Made by a program: the position numbers and the translations under genes
NCBI GenBank assembly: GCA_946406115.1
Contig: OX291543.1
Coordinates: 25,260,815-25,324,814 of the forward strand
Reading direction: 5' to 3'
Length of the DNA stretch: 64,000 nt
Origin: Apoda limacodes
Lineage: Eukaryota; Arthropoda; Insecta; Lepidoptera; Limacodidae
In this document: positions 23,401-32,328 of the stretch, one piece after another
Layout of the letters: the number at the start of each line of letters is the position of its first letter
How positions within the stretch are numbered: the stretch's first letter is position 1
The notes under the pieces: generated by a model
What the model saw: the letters and a program-made list of their open reading frames with translations, nothing else
Databases searched by the model: none
Told to the model about the DNA's origin: nothing

Positions 23401-24103
23401 GATCCTTGGCGTTGACATCTCCAGCGATGTTCAGTTCCGAGATCATTTGCTAGACAAGGTAAAGCTGGCGTCCAAAAAACTTGGTGTACTCAACAGAGCG
23501 AAGCAGTACTTCACGTCGGGGCAAAGGTTGCTACTTTACAAGTCGCAAGTCCGGCCCCATATGGAGTACTGCTGCCATCTCTGGGCGGGTGCACCCGGAT
23601 ACCAGCTTGGCCCTTTTGACTCGGTTCAACGACGGGCTGTGAGAATTGTCGACGATCCCAAACTCACTTGCGGTATTGAGCCCTTAAGTCTGAGGAGAGA
23701 CTTTGCCTCCCTGTGTGTGTTCTACCGCTTGTACAATGGATTGTGTTCTGAGGAATTGTTCGAAATGATGCCCACGGCTACTTTCTACCATCGCACCGCT
23801 CGCCATCGACAGGGAATTCATTCTCACACTTTGGAACCAAAATGGTCGCGAACAGTGCGGTTTCAGAGAAACTTCCTCCCGCGAACCCTTGGGTTGTGGA
23901 ATGAGCTCCCTGCCAAGGTTTTCTCTAAGGACTACAGTATGGGGTTCTTCAAAAAAGAAGTTATTAGATTTCTGAAGGGTCGGCAACGCGCGAGTGATGC
24001 CCCTGGTGTTGCAAGCGTCCATAGGCTACGGTGACCGCTTACCATCAGGCGGACCGTAGGCTTGTTTGCCACCTTAGTGGTATAAAAAAAAAAAAAAAAA
24101 AAA
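20462..24103 (+). mobile_element. Apparently full-length non-LTR retrotransposon (single-ORF LINE)
   Basis: The element has a GC-rich 5' leader of about 600 bp, one long ORF (21068-24034), and a short 3' tail ending GGTATAAAAAA with about 20 A. The leader opens with two direct repeats of about 48 bp (TTCGCTCGAATAAGCTGCCC near 20485 and TTGCTCGAATGAGCGGCCCG near 20534), as in some LINE promoters. No upstream gag-like ORF with zinc knuckles was found. Base composition is much richer in GC than the flanks. No target site duplication can be read because the flanks are different parts of the Tc1-like shell. Confidence 0.88.
21068..24034 (+). CDS. Endonuclease/reverse transcriptase polyprotein of a LINE
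   Basis: A 988-residue open frame with no internal stop. The N-terminal AP-type endonuclease has its motifs in order: CNIRGI near residue 27, LTETQI at 50-55 with the catalytic Glu52, GDFNAHH from 158, and SSDHCLI with Asp/His at 233-234. The reverse transcriptase follows: SSGPDGIPAVVLK, NYRPIAITSLLSKVMERV, QYGFRHGRST, DIAKAFDRVWHRGL, AGVPQGSVLSP, and the active-site YADD at 693-696. Catalytic residues visible by eye are intact, so the product could be functional for target-primed reverse transcription. The start ATG follows an A-run. Clade (CR1/Jockey group) is not settled. Confidence 0.93.
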   Translation: MARNRKKKRVLTAVTPSTYNVDFCNIRGIHANLNAVHHHLETAQPTILFLTETQISCPADTSYLRYPGYKLEHNFLSRAGVCMFVREDICCRRLHSLEDRDLSILWVRVDHGGHTRIYACLYRSHSGDTDVTRLFTHLSLTTDKVLEQYPTAEVVILGDFNAHHREWLSSRTNNYAGISAHEFALTYGFSQLVLSPTRIPDIEDHTSSLLDLLLTTRPDGYSVSVDAPLGSSDHCLIRTRLSCTQPDPSGPTNWRRVWHYKSADWDGLREFYASYPWRQICYSSEDPDVCAAAVTETILAGMECFIPNLRIAAGVKKRPWFNRPCREAKILKQTAYEAWTTARNNRDPNISELKRKLNAASRFSKKATARAKFQFIGKIGGRLASYPSGSRAFWSLAKAAEGNFCQSSLPPLRKTDGDLAHSAKEKADLLGSLFASNSNVNDEGAVPPTLPWCGKTMPEITITQREVRRALLSLDVHKSSGPDGIPAVVLKQCAPELCPVLTRLFTLSYHTRQFPSSWKTANVHPVPKKGDRSDPSNYRPIAITSLLSKVMERVINTQLLRYLEKHDLISDRQYGFRHGRSTGDLLVYLTHRWALAIESQGEALACSLDIAKAFDRVWHRGLLSKLPSYGVPEGLCKWVASFLSGRSIRAVVDGSCSDSMDINAGVPQGSVLSPTLFLLHINDMLDINNIHCYADDSTGDAYYTGRASIPRSVVEKKREELVSQIEIGLSKISDWGRENLVRFNPSKTQVCAFTAKKTPFTVVPQFQNTPLSISKSIGILGVDISSDVQFRDHLLDKVKLASKKLGVLNRAKQYFTSGQRLLLYKSQVRPHMEYCCHLWAGAPGYQLGPFDSVQRRAVRIVDDPKLTCGIEPLSLRRDFASLCVFYRLYNGLCSEELFEMMPTATFYHRTARHRQGIHSHTLEPKWSRTVRFQRNFLPRTLGLWNELPAKVFSKDYSMGFFKKEVIRFLKGRQRASDAPGVASVHRLR

Positions 24104-24362
24104 ATTTTGCTTTAATTTTATTGTTAAATCATTTAATGCTTACTTTTTTTTATTTTTTGTGATGGTTCATAATCATCTAAAAATTTCACTTATTTCAAAT
24201 TTCTTTATTTTTTCAAAAAAAAATAACGAAGACTTTTCAAAGTCGTTGTTAAATGATGTTAATCAATTTGTTATTTTGTGTCTAATTACATTTTCGTCAA
24301 ATATATGCGTTCTTATCTCATAGTCTCACTTTTTTTTCTGTTCCGCTAATTGTGCCGGTGTG
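24104..24362 (-). repeat. Tc1-like right terminal inverted repeat
   Basis: Inverted partner of 20014-20270. Its inner end (AAAATTTTGC) is fused to the LINE poly-A tail; its outer end GTGCCGGTGTG is followed by TA. Confidence 0.93.
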
Positions 24363-25810
24363 TATATATATATATATATATATATATTTCAATATAATTT
24401 GCTTTTAGGTACAATTCTATTTTTACACTAAACAACACGAACTTGACGATTTAATTATTAAAATGATTAAAATATTCAATAATAATACGGCAAAATCGAA
24501 CAGTTTCACTTTAATCAGACGTAATTTCACGACGACGTTCGACGTCTAAAAAATGCTCGCCAACAACCGGCGTGTACTGCCTTTTACACAAGTAAAAGGG
24601 GTAAGGCTGTAGTCCGGATTCCTAAAAATATGTTTATTCTTTAGTTTGTCGTAGTGTAGTAAAGAAGGTATCAAGAGAGGAGGTACATTCAGTTTTCCTT
24701 GCTTGTTTTAGCCACTTTGCGCCTCACTGCAGGGGCACAGGCCTGTCCTTAAAGAAGTAGGCTTAAGCCATAATCCACCACGCTGGCCCAGTGCATTGCT
24801 TTTATAAAAGGGTTTTGCACCCTTCATTTTATGAAACCGAAATTTGTCTAAGCATTGCTAAAAATAAAGCTAAGTAAAATCTTTATCGAAAATAAAATGA
24901 AAATGTATACTACTGAATAAAAACATTTCTTTTGTTTCAAAGACGTAAAAGAAAAGAGTCACCCCAACATCGTCTCGAGAACTACTAAAATACCTATAAA
25001 TGCGAGTATCAATTTTCACCTGAACGGAAACACTCTCTTTGTGTAGATATTGTCAAAGCAATCCCAGATCTAAACAAAACAAGGCTTAGTGTTGGAATCG
25101 CAATGAAGATCGGATTGGTTTTAGAGTCACGTAGTCGCAGATTATTTCTATTCCGTGCCAAAGGCTACCATTTGCTATTTTCCCTTGTAGATCGTATTTC
25201 AGTTTATAAATAAAAGATCAAAAATATAATTTTGGATGTATACGAACGAAGACTGTTTAATTAAATTAGGTTCAGGAATTGTAGTTTAGGGATTAAGGGT
25301 AAACGCCGCAGATTGTTTTTATACAAAATTAGTTATAGTATCTTCAAAGTTTTCTATATTTTATTTTACGTTTTGATTCCAAAAAAAAAGAACAAAAATT
25401 TAAGAGCTCGCCGTTTTTGGCTTCATGAGATTCTAAAATCTGAGTATTTTTAAATATTTTTGCAAAGGTGCCGGAATTTCATGTATGGAGAAACTTCAAA
25501 ATAATATATAAAAATAATAGCTTATCAGAAGTCGTGAGCACTTAATTTTTTATACTTTTTTTTTAAATCAAAATACAAAATGTAATTCACGGAGCTTCGA
25601 AGATAATAGCAAATCAATTTTGTACAAAAAACAATCTACGAGGTGGTTGTGCTTTAGTTAACGATTTAGGACCGGAAGATGTTATATTTTAATACGACCC
25701 AGTTAAATTACAAACATGTTTGGGGTCTGAAGTTAATTTAATGTGTTGTATGCCACAACTTATATTAGTGCGAATAAACCAATGTCGAATAAATCTGAAC
25801 AAGTGTATTA
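24363..25810. other. No gene; one LINE-tail-like fragment
   Basis: After the TA array (24363-24387) the only recognised piece is about 24722-24795 (CACAGGCCTGTCCTTAAAGA ... CATAATCCACCACGCTGGCC), a short dispersed sequence I associate with 3' portions of lepidopteran retroelements; a related piece occurs at 63880-63955. The rest is AT-rich and unexplained. Confidence 0.4.
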
Positions 25811-25960
25811 GCTAATAAACTAAAATAACACGACTTACTAGCTAATAAACTAAAATAACACAACTTACTAGCTAATAAACTAAAATAATACGATTTACTA
25901 GCTAATAAACTAAAATAACACGACTTACTAGCTAATACACTTAAATGACAAGACTTACTA
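25811..25960. repeat. 30-bp tandem repeat, five copies
   Basis: Five head-to-tail units of exactly 30 bp, each GCTAATAAACTAAAATAACA plus CGACTTACTA, starting at 25811, 25841, 25871, 25901 and 25931. The first four are nearly identical; the fifth has several substitutions. Confidence 0.97.
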
Positions 25961-26512
25961 AAGCCAAATAATCCGAGATGTAACCGACCAATTTAAGCTA
26001 ATTTTTTGACTTAACGTATTACCTAAAGACACAAAGACTAGCGCACCCTACACCTATTATAGTATAATATAGTCTGTGCCTACCCTAAGCTTGGTTCGAC
26101 ATGCTCTTGAGCAGTTTTTAAGGTTCCATCGCTAAATGGCGAAAACGGAACTCTTATAAATGAAGCGTACCCTTTTAAGCCTGTTATATACACGCATATA
26201 TTATGTCAAAATATATTTATACAAAACTAAAATATATTTAAAGCTGTATGTGAGATAGTTTAAGCTTACTATTGAAATTATGCTTATCGTAATATGCCTT
26301 CATCCTTATTAGCCTCATACGTCCCTACTGTCGGGGCACGGCGTACCCTCACCGAGGCCGATTTGGGTCATATAGTCCACCCGCGGGCCTAGAGCTGATT
26401 TTGGTATTTTTTTGACGTATGCAGGTTATCTAACGATGTTTTTTTGCAATGAATAACCCGTGGGGTGAATAATGAATGTATTTGAGAAATTGAGAATAAG
26501 ATGCCAGTGTAC
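25961..26512. other. Dispersed repeat pieces
   Basis: 26127-26165 (AAGGTTCCATCGCTAAATGG ...) is a fragment of the GGTTCC repeat family. 26205-26300 is the partner of 16771-16870. 26410-26445 (TATGCAGGTTATCTAACGAT ...) resembles 63915-63945. No gene. Confidence 0.5.
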
Positions 26513-26655
26513 CTAATATCAGTTGTCTCAACGTTTATTTTTAATGTAGGTGCTCCTGTTTCCTGAAGAAGGCTGGGCCCGCAGTGCTTCTTCATCTTAC
26601 TGGACTCTGCAGCCGTGCTGGTGGAGAAGGTCACGCTGTAAAGTTGTAGAGGTCG
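26513..26655 (-). CDS. Candidate host exon, minus strand
   Basis: On the minus strand a strong acceptor (TTACCTTCTCGTTCCAG) precedes an open segment encoding [20 protein letters not shown], then [13 protein letters not shown] possible donor lies at 26511-26512 (ATTAG followed by GTACAC). Base composition is higher in GC than the flanks. I do not recognise the protein. The plus strand over 26549-26668 is also open and bounded by AG and GT (AGAAG/GTAATT), so the strand is not certain. Confidence 0.3.
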
Positions 26656-27877
26656 CTGGAACGAGAAGGTAATTATATATTTAGTGTCTGGCCTACTCAG
26701 TAGTGACAGTAGATATTTTTAAAGATCTCGACTCACTTCACTCCAATACCTTAAATGAGGAAAATATATTTAATTAAAATAAATTGCAAAAACCACGATG
26801 CCATTTATAATTATTATCCACTATATATAGTTGGTCTGATTGAATCTTCAAAAACGGCGGGTCAACATGTCTACCCCAAAAAAGTTATTTGAAGAATATT
26901 GACCAATTATATATATCCTACATGTAGGTTTAACAACCTTGTTGTTAAAGATAATTAAGAAAGTTACCCCGGTGGTAACATTAACAAGCAAACTAAATTT
27001 TACACAGATGAATACCTACACCAATACCTTTACCTTTGAGAAAACGAGATTCACTATCGTTATATGCTCATGTATGTACTACATATAATCTACATTTTAT
27101 CCTTGATTCTCCCCTACAGTTCGTATTAAACGGTACCGGTTAGCTCTAATGGTTATTGCCACCTGGCTCGGTTGCTCCTGTTCACTATTCAGGTTCGTTA
27201 TTTAGGTAGTTCTGTTAAATTTTAAAGGAAACTTGCAAAAACGTGATAGTTTGAACAGGGTTTTTGGAGGAACATAAACTTTTACTAATTTTTAGCTGAT
27301 GATCATCATACCTGAGTTCCATAATTATAATAGTATATAATTTATATGATTGTTATAAATAAATGTTAAATGAGTATAATTTTAATAGCAAACAACCATC
27401 AGAGACTTTTTTCTTAATTTCTTCCAACACCCGTCCCAACCTCTTTAATTCAAATAGCTAAAAATAATTTTGTTTCAAAATAATTATATCCTATGTTATT
27501 AACTAATTATTTTCTAAAGAATCATGTCAAACGATAACGTCATCTTCGTCACCGAAGCTTTCGAATTTTTCGGGATTAAAAGCAACCTATGTCCTATTCT
27601 AGGCATAGGCGGTCATAGCCTTAAAAAACTGGGGTGCTTGGCAGCTGTTATCAGTAGTCTCCAATCCAAAAGGCCATTAGTGAGCTTATATGAAATTTTG
27701 AGTAAAAAACACTAGATGCCAATAACCACCTGCCACCTATCTCTGTTTTTTATTTAATAATACATAGAATATTTTTTGACTACGAGAAAATCTTTGTTGG
27801 TTTTCTTATTGTTTTAACAAATTCATCAGACGAAACTTTTTCTTACAAAGACTTTTGTTATTAATAAAACCTGATAA
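26656..27877. other. No gene recognised
   Basis: AT-rich. 27570-27608 (GGGATTAAAAGCAACCTATG TCCTATTC ...) is a minus-strand scrap of the Helitron-like family. Nothing else identified. Confidence 0.4.
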
Positions 27878-28620
27878 TTAACTGAACCTGTCTGCATTTA
27901 TTGTCATCCTCGTGTTATTTTTGATCTTTTTCATTGCTGGAAAACTCCTCGTACAAGCCGCAGAAGAAATAGGAATTGTACCTGCTGCTTTAATACTTGA
28001 AACATGCTTATCAGTAGGTAGTAAAGTATTTATTTCAACTAAACTTGTATTCACACGGTGACTGATATTCCTCATGTATGTAGTTCTTTATGAAAAACAT
28101 TTCCGCCTCTAATAATGTCTCATCGATTTGAAGAATTCTGTTTTATAATTTTACGTGGAAGGGTAGGGCTCTTTTATATTTTAAGTTGAAAATGCCATCT
28201 ACAGACACAGCTAGACAGACCCTTTTTGCAGAAAATATTTCTATCAGTCTCTTCGTCATCACATCTATAGTACTTATTCTTGTTTTTCATTCACACTAAT
28301 GCTTTCTTTAACTTCTTGTTCAGTATTTTGACCAAGGAGCTCAAGACAACGCTTTCCTTTTATCTTCGATTCTCTTTGGTTTTTTTTTTAATTTCTGATG
28401 CTTTTTAAAGAAACACTGAGTTCATATAAAATTTGAAATCACATCCCAAAGATAATCAAATACATTATCAGAGCGTTTATCCTTAATTGTAGTCAGCCCT
28501 TTAAATTTCATGGCAGGTGATCCTAAAGCGAAATTATCTCTTTGAAATATTTGACTAATCACATAACCGTAAGTTAATATTTCATGTAGTATTATGTATT
28601 TTAGGCACTTGCTGATCAAT
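27878..28620 (-). pseudogene. hAT-type transposase remnant
   Basis: The minus strand carries two open pieces in hAT order. 28422-28619 encodes SQIFQRDNFALGSPAMKFKG, then KDKRSDNVFDYLWD, which resembles the segment before the C-terminal domain (L..LQ...DL..A....L....R....F). 27878-28075 encodes SSIKAAGTIPISSAACTRSF followed by PAMKKIKNNTRM, matching the hAT C-terminal dimerisation motif (TIPxSSAxxERSFSxLxxIK). The region between is broken by stops and shifts. The catalytic residues and zinc finger are not recognisable. The protein resembles the TTF/ZMYM-type hAT relatives rather than classical hobo, but this is inference. Confidence 0.65.
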
Positions 28621-28646
28621 TAACTGAAATTTGATCAGCAAGTGCC
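28604..28646. repeat. Perfect 16-bp hairpin
   Basis: GGCACTTGCTGATCAA (28604-28619) and TTGATCAGCAAGTGCC (28631-28646) are exact inverted copies around an 11-base loop. It lies at the upstream edge of the hAT remnant and may mark an inversion or a template-switch event. Confidence 0.95.
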
Positions 28647-28786
28647 AAAAATAAGTGAGAAATTCGTTTATATGAAGCAAGCTGAGAGGCGCTCCGAATC
28701 GTATTCTTTTAACAATTATTTCTGGAGTAGTTATTGAATTTAATGTATATGTTCTGAAAGAGAACACCCCTCCCCCTGTGACCGCC

Positions 28787-28905
28787 TATGATTCGAGGAC
28801 CTAACCTATATGTGTGCCAAGTCTCATCCCAATCCGTCCAGTGGTTGAAGCGTGATTGACTAACATACATCTAAATATCCAAACTTTCATATTAATAATA
28901 TTAAC
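28787..28905 (-). mobile_element. Helitron-like repeat, 5' fragment
   Basis: The minus strand from 28905 reads TTAATATTATTAATATGAAAG and then TTCAACCACTGGACGGATTG and CACATATAGGTTAGG, matching the first 120 bp of the 44860-45255 copy. It is cut off before the 3' half. Confidence 0.6.
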
Positions 28906-29012
28906 TAAATAATGAACAACAAAACCTAACAACGCAGGTTCAATATCGCTACCAACTATCAATCCATACTATAGTTTTCATGACAGGTATTAAAATCAAC
29001 TTGTTGTCCTAG

Positions 29013-29106
29013 GCATAATACCCATGCGAGAATGGTTGTGAGCGGTGTCAACGCAGTGCACATCGTGGGAACATTCAAGCACATGGGGGTCGACGCGGAT
29101 TTTAAG
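29013..29106 (+). CDS. Candidate host gene, penultimate exon
   Basis: Acceptor TTGTTGTCCTAG precedes an open segment that encodes NTHARMVVSGVNAVHIVGTF, then KHMGVDADFK, and ends AAG at a GTAAAA donor. One base precedes the first whole codon, so it enters in phase 2 and leaves in phase 0. Codons are GC-rich in third position compared with the surrounding AT-rich DNA, which favours real coding sequence. Paired with 29379-29540 it gives a continuous protein. No family recognised; upstream exons were not found in the window. Confidence 0.5.
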
Positions 29107-29378
29107 GTAAAACTGAAAATGGCTGACAACTTTACTAAGAACTTCTAAGTAGAAATTTTAGTTAAATATTATTATTAAAATTAGTTTTATTGATAACAAT
29201 TTTAAAATCATCAATAGTTTCAAAGACTTTTTTATAATAAACAAAATTATACTATGTATACTAATATAATTTAAAAAAACGGAACTTTAGCGAAAGGCAA
29301 AATGTTCTTTTATATATAGACTTTGACTTATCATGTATAAGTAAATTCTGTAATTTTAGCAATTATTTTCCCCAACAG

Positions 29379-29540
29379 TTGTATTTGACTACCAACGTGA
29401 CTCAAGCGGACTTCAACATGGGGTACACGATGACTGGGACCCTGGAGCGAGGCTGCCGGTCTACCAACACCTTCCAAATGACCCACTTCGCAGTCCTTCG
29501 GCGCTGCGATCATGATGCTCATCATCTAAAAAACTTATAA
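29379..29540 (+). CDS. Candidate host gene, terminal exon
   Basis: A pyrimidine-rich acceptor (TATTTTCCCCAACAG) precedes 53 codons encoding [20 protein letters not shown], then [20 protein letters not shown] and [13 protein letters not shown], with a TAA stop. It is in phase 0, as required by the exon ending at 29106. The intron would be 272 bp. Two cysteines and a potential glycosylation site (NVT) suggest a secreted or lumenal protein, but this is weak. I do not recognise the family. No clear AATAAA follows closely. Confidence 0.5.
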   Translation: MYLTTNVTQADFNMGYTMTGTLERGCRSTNTFQMTHFAVLRRCDHDAHHLKNL

Positions 29541-31540
29541 TCATGTATAAAACATATAGACCCCCTTTTATTGTATAAACTGTTTTGAAATGCAAACGAT
29601 ATCAAACTTGGCTGGTGTTTATGAGCGTTACTCTTGTTAACTAACGCCGCCAAATAATATTATTAATGTCCTCTTCGTACAAAACAAATTTTAAAAATGT
29701 GCTTCTACAGAAATATATAACTGGTTATAAGCTATTTTTAGAACGTTTTTTTATTTTTTTATTTATCTAAGATGAATCTCGGAATTGTAGATCGCATATC
29801 TGCTAAAAACGGTTACTTTTTTTAGCTAAGTTCTAAAAATAGCTTATAACTAGTACTAAATAATTGGTTTAGAGAGTTAATAAAGAATATCTCTTGGCGG
29901 CGCTACTTAAGGAAGCCACAACGCCTTAAGCTAAAGCAGCATGCACCCAATCTTGGTAAAATTATTAAAAAGGCAGAAAAAACTATCGGCACAATAGGGT
30001 ATTTGACAAAATGTTTATTTTAGAAAAAGGAAAAACAAAGTCAATTTTTTATTACAATTTTTTTTCAAACCTAGCGCTTACAGCTTTTAGACGGAGCGAA
30101 AGTGCTTCAAATCACCTGTAATTGTGTATGGTATATATGTATACATATTATTATATAGTATATTATAATTGTTTTTAAAACTGAGAACTAAAGGAACTTA
30201 CCTTACCTTACCTCCAATTATGTGAGGCTCTGAACCAAAGTATAATTTCAATCTTTTATTGTAATACATATTTGTCTAAATTGCAGACTTAGATCATTTG
30301 AATAGGTATGTATTCTGATTACGAGCAGGAAATCGGTGTTACACATACAGACTGCTTGAATTTGCCCTTTTACGAATTAGTATTGAAGGCATACAATTTA
30401 TTAAGATTGTGTGATGTGAATGTTGCGTTTTGTTAGCGTTGGTGCGCACTAGCTCGATTTCTTAATCGGCCGATCGATGAGTGTCTCGAATTCTATGAAC
30501 TATCGGCCGATTACTGATCGCAGTGCGCGCGGTCTCATATAAAACAGCTGGCGTAGTCCCCCGATTTTTTGATCGGCCGAGTAAAAAATCGGAAGTGCGC
30601 GCCTACGCCTAATGTTTTTTCTCCGCTTAAGAGAACCGTTACCCTCCAATGTGTTGCACATTTAAAAATAAACTGAAATAAATCATTATAGCTGTGGCAT
30701 GTACAAAATTATACATACGAATGCAGATTCATTTATAGATAAGCGATGTAATCGTTAAAATTTAAAGTTACCAGGCAGAAGGAAGTAAACTATTAATTTC
30801 ATAAATAACAAGTAAGTTACAAGTATAAGCTTAATATAAGTTACGTATTGCTAAGCAAGCGAAATTGTGATCTCATATTTTAAAATAGCTTTCTGGAATA
30901 TATTTTGTGCTAGGTAGTACTTCAACTCTAACTTAAGTAGTTTGATTATATAGGAATAAACTGAGCTTAGAAAATAATTACTTTGTACAAATGCTATATA
31001 AAACAAGGGTACCTATTCAATACATACTCGCTTAGTTAAGAGAATTGTGGATAGTATTCTTATTTTACAAGGGTTTATAGTTCAGTGAGCTTATTGGGAA
31101 TATTCTCGAGCGAAATAGACTCTGGAATTTGAGAGAAAATGTATCTTTGCAATAAGGTCCCAGGTGAACTTTATGTAAGTTAAGGACTTACTACTTGATC
31201 TACTGTATTAAGTTAATAGATAGCTATATTTTATATAAAGAAGCAGAAAGCGGCTAATAATCGCCGCCGTTGGATATTTTTAATTTTCTCTTCGTAAAAA
31301 ACTTATTTCAAAAATGTACTACGTAAAAAAAATATAATTATTTAAATGTAAAATATAATACAATTATAAGCTATTTTTAGAATAGTTTGAATTGTTTTTG
31401 AAATAAGTTTGTGAGCTTTTAAGTTAGCATTTCTGGTAAAAGTTGCACTTTCAGTATTAGAAATGCCAGTTAAAACTCATACGTAGATGTGTTCTAGAAA
31501 CAAAATAAAAATGATCTTAAATAGTTTCTGCCAAGCGCAA
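29541..31540. other. Intergenic with several MITE-like repeats
   Basis: 29724-29744 and 29830-29850 are exact 21-bp inverted copies (GTTATAAGCTATTTTTAGAAC). The same string with adjoining sequence recurs at 31255-31400, where GCCGCC and CTCTTCGTA blocks also match 29645-29685. 31088-31167 is a second copy of the 16411-16546 MITE. No coding signal. Confidence 0.55.
30446..30612. mobile_element. MITE with GCGT(T/A)GG(T/C)GCGCACT ends
   Basis: The left end GCGTTGGTGCGCACTAGCTC is mirrored at the right, whose reverse complement reads GCGTAGGCGCGCACTTCC. Inside, ATCGGCCGAT occurs repeatedly (30467, 30502 and, one base off, 30573), and CAGTGCGCGCGG near 30520 forms a third copy of the terminal motif. 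It is non-coding. GC-rich palindromes stand out from the AT-rich flanks. Confidence 0.65.
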
Positions 31541-32328
31541 TTTTTAGGGTTCCATACCTCAAAAGGAACAAGTTAAATAAAAGCTTTTGGAAAAGTAACC
31601 CTTATAGGATAACTTTGTTTTCCGTCTGTCTGTCTGTCTGTCAAGACCCTTGTTCTCAGGAACGCGTGAAGATATCAAGTTGTAATAAATATCAAATACT
31701 AAGATAAAGATTACGGTCCCTTGCAGCTGAAAAAAAGTCAAGCTTCTAAGTCAACGCAAAATACGGCCAATTTATTGCATTTTTTGGCATTCACAAACAA
31801 ATCATAACCTATGGGGTACTTCCCGTTCTTCTAGAATCATAAAATTTGACACTAAGTAGATCTTACTTACTTCTTCATTACAAATATAGGAAAAATCCGA
31901 AATTCATTAATTTTTAGTTATAACTTATTTAAAAAAGTTTGTCTATCTGTCTGCCAAGATAACTTAACTCAAGAATGCGTGGAGTATCAAGTTGAAATTT
32001 ATTTCACATACTAAAGTCTACGGTTACTTAAAGTTATAAAAAAAAATCAAGCTTATTAGTTAATTCAAAACAAAAAATTGCTTTAAATACGATCATTTTT
32101 GGCGCATAGTGTGACACAAATAAATCAAAACCTATGGGGTACTTCCCATTGACCTATAATCATGAAATTTGGCAAAAAGCAAGATGTTACATCACAAATA
32201 TAGGAAAAAATCCAAAAACTGACCATAAACCTTTGATACCCGATCTCATGATGGAAAAACTATCTACATATAATTAGTTTTAACGGAACCCTTGGTGCGC
32301 GAGGCAGACTCGAACTTGTCTGTTTTTT
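31541..32328. mobile_element. GGTTCC...GGAACCC dispersed repeat, internally duplicated
   Basis: The element starts AGGGTTCCATACCTC and ends CGGAACCCTTGGTGCGCGAG followed by the CTCGAACTTG block typical of this repeat. Its body is two direct copies of about 300 bp, 31620-31925 and 31935-32220. Both hold CTGTCTGTC, ATCAAGTTG, ACCTATGGGGTACTTCCC and ACAAATATAGGAAAAA in the same order. Other members in the window are 37672-38044 and 39651-39711. Non-coding; superfamily not assigned. Confidence 0.7.

Larger units (their letters stand above)
20012..24364 (-). mobile_element. Tc1-like transposon split and gutted by a LINE
   Basis: Terminal inverted repeats at 20014-20270 and 24104-24362 are flanked by TA on both sides (20012-20013, 24363-24364), the target duplication of Tc1/mariner. 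Just inside the left repeat, on the minus strand, lies the C-terminal end of a Tc1 transposase (20270-20461). The remaining transposase is missing; its place is taken by a complete-looking LINE (20462-24103) whose poly-A tail touches the inner edge of the right inverted repeat. The outer structure is therefore a Tc1 shell with a retrotransposon as cargo. Confidence 0.85.
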
